26,112 bases of DNA from Bordetella parapertussis (GTDB lineage Bacteria; Pseudomonadota; Gammaproteobacteria; Burkholderiales; Burkholderiaceae_B): contig CAMBZR010000044.1 in assembly GCA_945872285.1 (NCBI GenBank), forward strand, positions 1-26,112, in the 5' to 3' direction. This document shows, in pieces, positions 7,217-15,976 of the stretch (positions within the stretch are counted from its first letter, which is position 1; every line of letters starts with the position of its first letter). Both the position numbers and the translations under genes were made by a program. The notes beneath the pieces are model-generated. The model had not been told where the DNA came from, did no database searches, and was given only the letters and a program-made list of their open reading frames with translations.

Positions 7217-8413
7217 TTACGCCGTTTCGAGTGCTGGCGCTTCAGTCGCCATCGCGGCGTCTTGCCAAGCTGGCTTCACAGTCAAGCGCGGCCCCTGCTC
7301 AGAGAACACCAGTGGCAGCATCAACAAAGAGACGCCGACGAAAGCACCGAGCTGGGCTCGGGGTGCCTGCGCCGCAAGACGCACGATGATTGGATCCTTT
7401 GCTTGTTTAGTTCGCACATGCACAAGCGTTTCAGAGCCTAAGTTCTCAAGATGCGCGATCACACCTTGAAGAGCAGCTTGCTCGACCGAAACCAGTGAAC
7501 ACTGCTCGCTTCTGAAGGCAATCACAACCCCTAGCCCGCGCGGTGCATCCACACTCAGATCCAAATAACTACGGGCCAAGGTCTCGCCTTCAGTCTCTGA
7601 GATTTCGAGCTTACCCTCGCGCACCCAGCCCTCAAGCATGTTGATCCGAGGGCTACCCACAAACTCAGCCACACGTAAATCACTAGGATTGCGATAAATT
7701 TCGTCGGGTGTGTCGTACTGAAGAATTGAGCCTTCCATCATCACAGCGATGCGATCTGACATCGTCAGTGCTTCGGCTTGATCGTGCGTGACATACAAAA
7801 ACGTCGCACCAAGCGTGCGATGCAGCTGTGAGAGTTCGCTACGCATATGCACGCGTAATTTGGCGTCAAGATTGGACAAGGGTTCATCCATCAAAAATGC
7901 CTCAGGCTTGCGCACCATGGCACGCCCGAGCGCAACGCGTTGGCGCTGACCACCTGATAACTGGCCCGGCTTGCGGGGCAATAACGCTTGAATGCCAAGC
8001 GTAGCCGCGACCTCGTGGACATCTTTGCGAATCTCTCGCTCAATCTTTTGCTGCAGGCGACTAAACAGACGCACACCGGGCAAACGCTGCCAAGCATTCA
8101 AACGGCGCATCCGCAGAGGGACAGCGATGTTGTCGTAGACGCTCAAATGCGGATAGAGCGCGTAAGACTGAAACACCATCGCAAGATCACGATCTTTCGG
8201 GTGCAGACGCGTCACGTCGTGCTGGCCCACCACGATCGAGCCGCGCTCTGCGACATCAAGCCCTGCGATCAAACGCAACAGTGTTGACTTGCCACAGCCC
8301 GAGGGGCCCAGCAAGGAGACAAACTCGCCATCTTTGATGGTCAGCGATATGTCTTGTAAGACAGAAGTCGAGCCAAAAGACTTTGAGATTTTTTGAATGA
8401 CAATTGCGGACAT
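7217..8413 (-). CDS. ABC transporter ATP-binding protein, UgpC/MalK type
   Basis: Cytoplasmic ATPase of 398 residues that powers the carbohydrate-type importer. Walker A GPSGCGKST is at 36-44, the Q-loop Gln at 82, signature LSGGQ at 152-156, Walker B FLMDE at 173-177 and the H-loop His at 210. The C-terminal third (from about 240) is the regulatory OB-like domain of the MalK group. Residues 105-127 carry an insertion of roughly 20 residues, rich in Arg and Leu, in the helical subdomain compared with classic MalK. It is the first gene of the minus-strand block, whereas in E. coli ugpBAECQ the binding protein comes first. AGGTG upstream supports the ATG. The 139 bp before it should hold the operon promoter. 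Confidence 0.92.
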   Translation of the reverse strand: MSAIVIQKISKSFGSTSVLQDISLTIKDGEFVSLLGPSGCGKSTLLRLIAGLDVAERGSIVVGQHDVTRLHPKDRDLAMVFQSYALYPHLSVYDNIAVPLRMRRLNAWQRLPGVRLFSRLQQKIEREIRKDVHEVAATLGIQALLPRKPGQLSGGQRQRVALGRAMVRKPEAFLMDEPLSNLDAKLRVHMRSELSQLHRTLGATFLYVTHDQAEALTMSDRIAVMMEGSILQYDTPDEIYRNPSDLRVAEFVGSPRINMLEGWVREGKLEISETEGETLARSYLDLSVDAPRGLGVVIAFRSEQCSLVSVEQAALQGVIAHLENLGSETLVHVRTKQAKDPIIVRLAAQAPRAQLGAFVGVSLLMLPLVFSEQGPRLTVKPAWQDAAMATEAPALETA

Positions 8414-8501
8414 GGCTCACACCTAAAATTCACAGTGTGCAAACCATAGCAAGCGCATATGACCAACGCGTTGCAATGCAGAATATTTTTTGCGCGCAGC
8501 G

Positions 8502-8519
8502 CCGTCACAACGATGTCAT
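8502..8519 (+). promoter_or_regulatory. PHO-box-like tandem repeat upstream of the ABC operon
   Basis: CCGTCAC-AACG-ATGTCAT resembles two CTGTCAT units separated by four bases, matching 11 of 14 conserved positions. PhoB/PhoR-controlled ugp operons carry such sites. It lies about 90 bp upstream of the ATPase start but points away from it, and no good -10 at standard spacing is evident, so it is only a candidate. Confidence 0.22.
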
Positions 8520-8552
8520 CAAACCCACTTCACGCAAAGCATGTCTGAGTCA

Positions 8553-9140
8553 CTAAACCATATTTAAGCGACGAATCCGTTGCGCGACGACTGCGGCGAC
8601 AAGCGCTTTGAGCAAATCGCCTGGCAAAAAAACGACCATCGCCCAGCAGGCTTTGGTCAGACCCATTTTTGTCACCAGCGCCAGCCAAGGGATTCCGATT
8701 GCGTAAACCAACACGATCCCACCCGCCATCGCTGCCAACGCATAACGCGCGATTTGCCACCACGGTGTTGGCTTAAGCGCATCGTGCGAACTTGAATCTG
8801 CCTTTGACTTGTCATCGTGGTCCAGCACAAGCGCCAGCCACCCAGTCACGACTGCGCCTGGGATCATGCCCAGCAAGAAGCCACCAGTCGGGCCCGCCAA
8901 CACAGCCAAGCCGGCTCGCCCGCCTGGCAATACCGGAAGACCTAACAAGGCCATCATCACATAGAGCAGCAACACGAGCCCAGCCCGTGTGGGCCCCAAG
9001 ATTAAGCCTGCCAGCATGACACCAAAGGTTTGTAACGTCAGGGGGACCGGCACAAGCGGCATCGGGATCGGAGGTACCAAGCCCAAGGCAATAATGAGAG
9101 CTGTGAACAACGCAATCAACACAATATCTTTTGTTTTCAA
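8553..9140 (-). CDS. bioY: biotin ECF transporter substrate-binding (S) component BioY
   Basis: Integral membrane protein of 195 residues with about six hydrophobic helices that captures biotin with high affinity. The BioY signature segments PVPLTLQTFGVMLAG, GPTRAGLVLLLYVMMALLG and GRAGLAVLAGPTGGFLLGM are intact. The start is a TTG preceded by TAGAGG at good spacing (MKTKDIVLIALF); no ATG lies near. It is the last gene of a bioM-bioN-bioY set on the same strand, 48 bp after bioN, forming a complete Group I ECF importer. A hydrophilic loop rich in Asp, Ser and Lys lies between the central helices. Confidence 0.94.
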   Translation of the reverse strand: MKTKDIVLIALFTALIIALGLVPPIPMPLVPVPLTLQTFGVMLAGLILGPTRAGLVLLLYVMMALLGLPVLPGGRAGLAVLAGPTGGFLLGMIPGAVVTGWLALVLDHDDKSKADSSSHDALKPTPWWQIARYALAAMAGGIVLVYAIGIPWLALVTKMGLTKACWAMVVFLPGDLLKALVAAVVAQRIRRLNMV

Positions 9141-9184
9141 ATCAGCCTCTATTTGTTATTCGTAAATCTTCTATTTTCAAATCA
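9134..9184. repeat. direct repeat TTTTCAAATCA flanking the bioN-bioY junction
   Basis: TTTTCAAATCA occurs at 9134-9144 (covering the bioY start codon) and at 9174-9184, 40 bp apart, each followed a few bases later by CTATT. It may be a small duplication that created the second half of the intergenic spacer, or chance in AT-rich DNA. Confidence 0.35.
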
Positions 9185-9188
9185 ACGG

Positions 9189-9785
9189 CTATTGGCCGCG
9201 CGCGTCAATCGCCTCAGCAATTTCATCGGCGCGTCGCAGGGTACGAAGCAGCATCGGCACACCCATTGTCAGCGGACTTGGCGTCAAGCCCCTCGCGAGT
9301 TGGGCCTCGCGAATATCCTGCCACTGCACACCAAGTTCAGGGATCAAACGTAGTGTCAGACCAAAGCCTAGCGCTACCTTTTCGGCATTGACCCAACCTA
9401 AACGTTGCAACGGCCCCAGCAACCACACAACGACCTGCATCATTTGCGTAAGAGGCGTGGTCATCGATACCACCAACGCTGCAAGCACCAGCGTGAACAG
9501 CCGCAAGACCATTTCAAGCGCCTGCCACACGCCTTGAGACCAAACAGACAATCCGCCCAGCACCAGCAACATCCAAACTAGCGGGCGCAGCTGCTGCCAA
9601 ACCTGCCGCAGCGACGCACCTGCACAGCGCACCGATAAGCATACTAGCGCACACGCCACCAATAAAAGCAGAGGCGAAGGCTCCCACATGAGTGCACTGC
9701 TGCTCAACGCCAACACCGCCAACTTGAGGCCGGCGGGCGCACGGTGCAACCAGGTGTTACCTGGCAAATAAAGTGATCCAAGCAT
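9189..9785 (-). CDS. bioN: biotin ECF transporter transmembrane (T) component BioN
   Basis: Energy-coupling-factor transmembrane protein (CbiQ/BioN family) of 198 residues that connects the ATPase to BioY. The two Ala-x-x-Ala-Arg-Gly coupling motifs that contact the ATPases are present: AQLARG at 161-166 and AIDARG at 192-197. Several hydrophobic helices precede them, and the protein opens YLPGNTWLHRAPAGLKL, typical of the family. The ATG has no obvious Shine-Dalgarno sequence; the upstream spacer instead contains a 7-bp tandem repeat. The position between bioM and bioY makes the biotin assignment firm. Confidence 0.92.
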   Translation of the reverse strand: MLGSLYLPGNTWLHRAPAGLKLAVLALSSSALMWEPSPLLLLVACALVCLSVRCAGASLRQVWQQLRPLVWMLLVLGGLSVWSQGVWQALEMVLRLFTLVLAALVVSMTTPLTQMMQVVVWLLGPLQRLGWVNAEKVALGFGLTLRLIPELGVQWQDIREAQLARGLTPSPLTMGVPMLLRTLRRADEIAEAIDARGQ

Positions 9786-9798
9786 TTTTCTGTGTGAA

Positions 9799-9840
9799 TG
9801 TTCAGTGTTCAGTGTTCGGTGTTCGCTATTCAGTGCTCAG
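9799..9840. repeat. heptanucleotide tandem repeat, six units, between bioM and bioN
   Basis: Consecutive 7-bp units read TGTTCAG, TGTTCAG, TGTTCGG, TGTTCGC, TATTCAG, TGCTCAG. The first two are identical and the rest differ by one or two bases. The array fills more than half of the 73-bp spacer between the bioM stop and the bioN start and ends 13 bp before the bioN ATG. Confidence 0.8.
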
Positions 9841-9858
9841 CGCTGTGTGGTGTGAACG

Positions 9859-10536
9859 TCAGGCGCAATGCGCTTGATACCAGGCCAGCGCCTCGGGCGG
9901 CGCGCCATCAAATGCCAGCCGCCCCTGATCGATCACCAGCACACGATTCATTTGCTGCATCAAGGCCAGATCGTGACTCACTACCACGGCGGGTTGCGGC
10001 AACCCCGCTAAATGCTGTTCAAACCGGTTACGCAAGCGCAAATCAAGCTGGGTCGTGGGTTCGTCAAACACCAGTAGCTCTGGCTCAGTGGCGAGCACCG
10101 CGGCCAAGGCGACTAATTGACGCTCCCCGCCCGAGAGCGTGTGTACGCTACGCTCGGTTAAGTGACCTACCCCCAACCGTTCTAACGCTTCTTGGGCCCG
10201 CAACGTACGCCGTTTAGGGTCAGGTTCGCGCCGTTTAAGCCCAAATTCAATGTCTTCATGCACCACTGGAAACACAATCTGATTATCGGGGTTCTGAAAG
10301 ACAAACCCAACTTTACGGCGCACCGCCGCCACGTCGCGCCCGGTATCGAACCCGTCCACGCAGACTTGACCGGTTTTAGGCAAAAGCAGGCCGTTAATCA
10401 ACCTGACCAAAGAGCTTTTACCCGAACCATTAGGGCCAATGACACCAATGCGTAGCTCAGACAGGGTCAGATTCAGGTCGGCTAACACCAACCGGCCTTC
10501 GCGCTCGACAGAAACGTTTTTAAACTCGATTAACAT
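9859..10536 (-). CDS. bioM: biotin ECF transporter ATPase (A) component BioM
   Basis: ATP-binding protein of 225 residues in the CbiO/BioM family. Walker A GPNGSGKSS is at 34-42, the Q-loop FQNPDNQIVF at 80-89 carries the ECF-type acidic/Asn-Gln pattern, the signature LSGGE is at 134-138, Walker B LLVFDE at 154-159 and the switch His at 188. It is short, as BioM proteins are, lacking the C-terminal extension of some CbiO proteins. It is the first gene of bioMNY. The ATG lacks a Shine-Dalgarno sequence, and a candidate -10 sits immediately upstream, so the mRNA may be nearly leaderless. The gene is divergent from msrB. Confidence 0.93.
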   Translation of the reverse strand: MLIEFKNVSVEREGRLVLADLNLTLSELRIGVIGPNGSGKSSLVRLINGLLLPKTGQVCVDGFDTGRDVAAVRRKVGFVFQNPDNQIVFPVVHEDIEFGLKRREPDPKRRTLRAQEALERLGVGHLTERSVHTLSGGERQLVALAAVLATEPELLVFDEPTTQLDLRLRNRFEQHLAGLPQPAVVVSHDLALMQQMNRVLVIDQGRLAFDGAPPEALAWYQAHCA

Positions 10537-10544
10537 GTTGGTCG

Positions 10545-10565
10545 ATTATGCCCGAGAACCCTCGG
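10545..10565 (-). promoter_or_regulatory. candidate bioM -10 element with adjoining inverted repeat
   Basis: On the minus strand CATAAT (five of six to TATAAT) lies at 10550-10545, about nine bases before the bioM ATG. Directly behind it is a CCGAG-AACC-CTCGG inverted repeat (10552-10565), where an operator would block polymerase. No good -35 is seen. The tight spacing would imply an almost leaderless transcript. Confidence 0.25.
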
Positions 10566-10609
10566 CAAACACCCGTTACATCGTAAAATGCATATTGCTG
10601 GCGGGCCGC

Positions 10610-10629
10610 AACCGGCACAAAGGCCGGTT
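10610..10629. promoter_or_regulatory. hairpin in the bioM-msrB divergent region
   Basis: AACCGGC and GCCGGTT form a perfect 7-bp stem around a six-base loop (ACAAAG). Weaker pairing continues outward through GGGC and GCCC. No T-run follows, so it is not a standard terminator. It could be a 5' leader structure of msrB, about 90 bp before its start, or an operator. Confidence 0.35.
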
Positions 10630-10721
10630 TTGCCCGGTTATTCCAAAGAGTGACCGAGCAGGCTCGAACTTTTACCAATTTGCCTAGAACTTTTTTCAAA
10701 CTCTGCACTCGAAGCACCAAC

Positions 10722-11120
10722 ATGAAAAAAATCATCAAAACCGACGCCGAATGGAAAGCCCAGCTTTCATCAGAAGAATATTACGTTGCGCGCCAAAAAG
10801 GCACTGAGCGGCCGTTTACAGGACGTTATTGGGATCACAATGAATCTGGCGTTTATCGTTGCATAGGCTGTAGCACCGCACTGTTCGCCTCTGACACCAA
10901 GTTTGATGCCGGCTGCGGCTGGCCAAGCTATTTTGTGGCTATCGACGGTGACAATGTGCGCGAAGAAACCGACAGCACGCACGGCATGCGTCGCACTGAA
11001 GTGTTATGCAATGTCTGCGACAGCCATTTGGGGCATGTGTTTCCGGATGGCCCGCCCCCAACCGGATTGCGCTATTGCATTAACTCACTTTCACTGACTT
11101 TTGAGCCCCTCAAGCCTTAA
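10722..11120 (+). CDS. msrB: peptide methionine-R-sulfoxide reductase MsrB
   Basis: Reduces methionine-R-sulfoxide in oxidised proteins, using thioredoxin. With the ATG at 10722 the protein has 132 residues, the usual MsrB length. The zinc cysteines are Cys47/Cys50 (CIGC) and Cys96/Cys99 (CNVC). The catalytic Cys119 lies in LRYCINS, a likely resolving Cys65 in GCGWPSY, and the substrate segment THGMRRTEV is present. The frame continues 24 codons upstream, but that extension ([15 protein letters not shown]) is unlike the family, so I reject it. A weak GAAG precedes the chosen start. It heads a plus-strand series with yciB, bolA and ppiC, although a terminator-like hairpin separates it from yciB. 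Confidence 0.95.
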   Translation: MKKIIKTDAEWKAQLSSEEYYVARQKGTERPFTGRYWDHNESGVYRCIGCSTALFASDTKFDAGCGWPSYFVAIDGDNVREETDSTHGMRRTEVLCNVCDSHLGHVFPDGPPPTGLRYCINSLSLTFEPLKP

Positions 11121-11126
11121 GGTCAT

Positions 11127-11150
11127 CCTCGCCCCGCACGGCGAGGTTTT
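11127..11150 (+). terminator. terminator-like hairpin between msrB and yciB
   Basis: CCTCGCC and GGCGAGG form a perfect 7-bp GC-rich stem with a six-base loop, followed directly by TTTT. It starts six bases after the msrB stop and ends 12 bases before the yciB ATG. The short U-run suggests partial termination, which would lower yciB-bolA-ppiC expression relative to msrB. Confidence 0.6.
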
Positions 11151-11162
11151 ACAAAGCAAACC

Positions 11163-11720
11163 ATGAAAAAATTCCTCTTTGACCTGTTTCCGCTGATTTT
11201 ATTTTTTGTGGCCTACAAGTTTGCCGATATCTATGTCGCCACGGGCGTTGCGATGGCCGCAGCGATTTTGCAGATTCTGTGGATCAAATTTACGGGCAAG
11301 CCAATCGAGGGGATGCACTGGATCAATCTTGGTGTGATCGTGGTATTTGGCGGCGCCACCCTTTGGTTTAAGGACGACGCCTTCATCAAATGGAAGCCGA
11401 CCATGCTGTATTGGCTCTTTGGTGGCGTGTTGTTAATCAGTCAGCTATTTTTAAGTCGTAACCTGATGCAAAAACTGCTGGGCGAAAAAATCTCAATGGC
11501 CGCGACGGCTTGGAACCGCCTGAACTTAAGCTGGGCGCTATTCTTTATCGCCACAGGTGCAATCAACCTCTTTGTTGCATTTTCGGGCTATTTCACCACA
11601 GATCAATGGGTCAACTTTAAGGTATTTGGGCTGATGGGCTTGCTCATTGCCTTTGTGATCGGGCAATCGGTCTGGCTCGGCAAACACATTGAAAACAAAG
11701 ACAGCGAACCTAAGCCATGA
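11163..11720 (+). CDS. yciB: septation protein A family inner-membrane protein YciB/IspZ
   Basis: Polytopic inner-membrane protein of 185 residues with about five or six helices. YciB is linked to cell-envelope integrity and, in Shigella, to septation. The family's N terminus MKKFLFDLFPLILFF and the conserved segments WIKFTGKPIEGMHWINLGVI, TLWFKDDAFIKWKPT, AWNRLNLSWALFFI and WVNFKVFGLMG are present. Its stop overlaps the start of the BolA gene by four bases (ATGA). No Shine-Dalgarno sequence is evident; the hairpin just upstream leaves little leader. Linkage to bolA and a parvulin gene is a common arrangement in Burkholderiales, as I recall it. Confidence 0.93.
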   Translation: MKKFLFDLFPLILFFVAYKFADIYVATGVAMAAAILQILWIKFTGKPIEGMHWINLGVIVVFGGATLWFKDDAFIKWKPTMLYWLFGGVLLISQLFLSRNLMQKLLGEKISMAATAWNRLNLSWALFFIATGAINLFVAFSGYFTTDQWVNFKVFGLMGLLIAFVIGQSVWLGKHIENKDSEPKP

Positions 11721-12025
11721 CCGTTTTGCCAACTCACGCTGACGTCGCCCCCGAAAACCCCCACCTGACGCTCTTAAAAGAGCGCCTAGCCGCGCTTAAC
11801 GCCAGCGAACTCGATATTCAAGACGAGTCTCACCTACACGCCGGGCATGCCGGTAATCCAGGCGGGGCCAGCCATTTTCGGGCCACGATTGTGGCTGAAT
11901 GCTTTTCTAACCGGCCGATGGTTGCGCAACATCGTCTGGTGTATGATCTTTTGCGCGATTTAATCCCACACCCGATTCACGCACTTGCGCTTACGACTCG
12001 GGCGCCCTTCAAAGGAAATTCATGA
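11717..12025 (+). CDS. bolA: BolA family protein
   Basis: Small cytoplasmic protein of 102 residues. BolA proteins bind monothiol glutaredoxin/Fe-S complexes and some act as DNA-binding regulators of shape and stress responses. The family core is visible: DESHLHAGH at 36-44, SHFRATIVAECF, the conserved His72 in AQHRLVYDLL, and the C-terminal IHALALTTRAP. The start overlaps the yciB stop and the stop overlaps the ppiC-type start (ATGA at both ends), so translation of the three genes is coupled. The usual Fe-S role is inferred from the family only. Confidence 0.92.
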   Translation: MTVLPTHADVAPENPHLTLLKERLAALNASELDIQDESHLHAGHAGNPGGASHFRATIVAECFSNRPMVAQHRLVYDLLRDLIPHPIHALALTTRAPFKGNS

Positions 12026-12801
12026 AACGTATCATCATGCTCGCCGCCTCACTGGCGCTTGCAGGTCCACTTTACGCACAAAATGTGGCAACCGTAAACG
12101 GCAAGCCAATTACCCAAGAAAACGTCGATCAGTTTGTCAAACTCTTGGTCAGCCAAGGTCAGGGCGCTGCCGACACGCCAGAGTTGCGCGAGCAGGTCAA
12201 AGACGAACTCATTAATCGTCAAGTGATGGTGCAAGCCGCTGAAAAAGCTGGCATCGCCAAAGACCCCACCGTAGCGATTCAGCTCGAGCTCAGCCGTCAA
12301 GGGATTATGGTTCAGGCCTTAATGACCGATTACGTCAAAAAGAACCCTGTCACTGAAGCCACTGCAAAAGTCGAATACGACAAACTCAAAAAAGCCGAAG
12401 ACGGAAAATTTGAATATAACGTACGCCACATTTTGGTTGACGACGAAAAAGTGGCCAACGATATTCAAGCCAAACTCAAAGCCAAATCGGCAAAGTTTGA
12501 AGATCTTGCCAAGCAGTCAAAAGACACCGGCTCGGCTGAAAAAGGTGGCGATCTTGGTTGGGCGCCCAACACAAACTATGTTGAGCCCTTTGCTAAAGCA
12601 GTCGCTGCGACCAAAAAGGGTCAGCTCGCCACGGCACCGGTTCAGTCACAATACGGCTGGCACGTGATTGAAGTCATTGATGTTCGCCCCATTGAGTTTC
12701 CACCATTTGAGCAAGTTCGCCCCCAGCTCGAAGAGATGATGAAGCAAACAGCCCTATCGACCTTTCAAGCCGAACTGCGCGGCAAGGCAACGATTAAGTA
12801 A
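12022..12801 (+). CDS. periplasmic parvulin-type peptidyl-prolyl cis-trans isomerase
   Basis: Folding catalyst of 259 residues. A signal peptide (MKRIIMLAASLALAGPLYA, cleavage before Gln20) sends it to the periplasm. The first part (24-110, VNGKPITQENVDQFV onward) is a SurA/PrsA-like chaperone segment. The parvulin domain spans about 132-220, with the conserved His136 in VRHILV, the GGDLGW segment at 175-180, and His214 in YGWHVIEV. A short tail (FPPFEQVRPQLEEMM) follows. AAAGGA nine bases before the ATG is a good ribosome-binding site, and the gene overlaps the BolA stop by four bases. It ends the plus-strand run, 30 bp before a strong terminator. Confidence 0.92.
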   Translation: MKRIIMLAASLALAGPLYAQNVATVNGKPITQENVDQFVKLLVSQGQGAADTPELREQVKDELINRQVMVQAAEKAGIAKDPTVAIQLELSRQGIMVQALMTDYVKKNPVTEATAKVEYDKLKKAEDGKFEYNVRHILVDDEKVANDIQAKLKAKSAKFEDLAKQSKDTGSAEKGGDLGWAPNTNYVEPFAKAVAATKKGQLATAPVQSQYGWHVIEVIDVRPIEFPPFEQVRPQLEEMMKQTALSTFQAELRGKATIK

Positions 12802-12831
12802 GCTGAGGTTAGGCTAGCCACTTAGGTGATT

Positions 12832-12865
12832 AAAGGGCGTCTTTCAAAGACGCCCTTTCCTTGTT
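12832..12865. terminator. strong terminator between ppiC-type gene and ligA
   Basis: AAAGGGCGTCTTT and AAAGACGCCCTTT form a perfect 13-bp inverted repeat around one C (12832-12858). A TTGTTTT tract follows on the plus strand. On the minus strand the stem ends in CTTTAA just after the ligA stop. It should stop transcription of the plus-strand run and probably also of smc-zipA-ligA. Confidence 0.88.
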
Positions 12866-14914
<2,049 letters not shown>

Positions 14915-15961
14915 TTAAACAAATACGCGCAAGGCGCGCGCGCCACCTGCATGAAAGCCAGCGTGTTCAAGATTGACGTAGACGGTTTTTAGTTGCTCGT
15001 CAATTAAAGACTCGGCGCCAGGCTGCAGCCCGCGATCTTGATCATCGACCAACTCAGCGCCCAAGCGTCGCGCGAGTTCTTGTCCGATTTCGGTCATACG
15101 GCCAAACGCACGCGTATCAACGGGGCTGCGCGGAACATCGAGCAACAGACTTAAGCGATCCACGCCAGCCATCCCCGCATCAAACGACTCTTCGTCGGCA
15201 CGCGAAAGCGTAAAACAAACAAAGCCATGATCGCCCAGCCAAGCGAACCGGCCTTGGTACGCCACGAAACCCATGGCCTGAGCGGCCTGAGTCACGTCTG
15301 CCACCGAACGCACGCCGGTCAACAGTAGCGTCAAGCCCACTTGCGTGTCGAGCCCTGCACAGACCTGATCCAGACTCTGCGCCAGCGCAACCACTTGCTG
15401 CTGCTCGGGGGCCTCAAGCGTGCACTCAAACTGATCCGCTAAGATTTGAGCGCGTGTAAAAATTTGTGACCACTCAATCGCACTTAAGGGACCACTACGA
15501 TTGGCTAACAACACCGCTAACTGCACCGAGACATACTGGCCTTGGGGTTCGATCTGCAACGCGTGCTCGCCCTCGCTGTTTTCGACAAAAATTCTGACTG
15601 CTTTGCGGCCAGCCACCCGCAAGGGCATGAGCAAGGGCGCAAGATCTTCGCCTGTCATGGGGCCTTGAAAACTTAGCTCAATGACTGCCTCAGTGGCCGA
15701 GTCTGGCTCTTGCGTATCGGCGTTTGGCGCGCTGGGCGTGCCCCCGGTAAAGGGTAAGACCACGCCCCCGCCACCCAAGCCGGGCTCACGGCGCACACCG
15801 TCACTTGAAACGCCATCGCCAAAAAGAGGATCTTGTTCAATTTTTGGCAACTCGGCCTGCATGCGCCTGCGCACACGCAAATCTTGAAACCAATTAAAGC
15901 CCAGCAGCAACAAGATGACCGCTACGCCCAGCACAATCAGATAAAGTTGCAACTCACTCAT
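14915..15961 (-). CDS. zipA: ZipA-like cell-division protein
   Basis: Bitopic inner-membrane protein of 348 residues. An N-terminal helix (LYLIVLGVAVILLLLGF, residues 6-22) is followed by a basic cytoplasmic stretch (RVRRR), a Gly/Pro/acid-rich linker (about 45-90) and a globular C-terminal domain of the ZipA FtsZ-binding type (about 195-330, including QAMGFVAYQGRFAW and LSLLLDVPRSP). ZipA tethers FtsZ to the membrane and stabilises the Z-ring. The sequence is divergent from E. coli ZipA, so the name rests mainly on topology, the linker, the domain position and the location between smc and ligA, where Burkholderiales carry a ZipA homologue. AGGG precedes the ATG; the gap after smc is 15 bp. 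Confidence 0.8.
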   Translation of the reverse strand: MSELQLYLIVLGVAVILLLLGFNWFQDLRVRRRMQAELPKIEQDPLFGDGVSSDGVRREPGLGGGGVVLPFTGGTPSAPNADTQEPDSATEAVIELSFQGPMTGEDLAPLLMPLRVAGRKAVRIFVENSEGEHALQIEPQGQYVSVQLAVLLANRSGPLSAIEWSQIFTRAQILADQFECTLEAPEQQQVVALAQSLDQVCAGLDTQVGLTLLLTGVRSVADVTQAAQAMGFVAYQGRFAWLGDHGFVCFTLSRADEESFDAGMAGVDRLSLLLDVPRSPVDTRAFGRMTEIGQELARRLGAELVDDQDRGLQPGAESLIDEQLKTVYVNLEHAGFHAGGARALRVFV

Positions 15962-15976
15962 ATATAAACCCTAGAA

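Noticed and set aside
7053..7469. 138-codon plus-strand frame antisense to the ABC permease/ATPase junction
   Set aside because: Composition is that of the complementary strand of two well-supported genes; no domain or start signal.
10650..10721. 24-codon N-terminal extension of MsrB
   Set aside because: MsrB proteins of this type start at about [11 protein letters not shown]; the extension has no family similarity and no ribosome-binding site.
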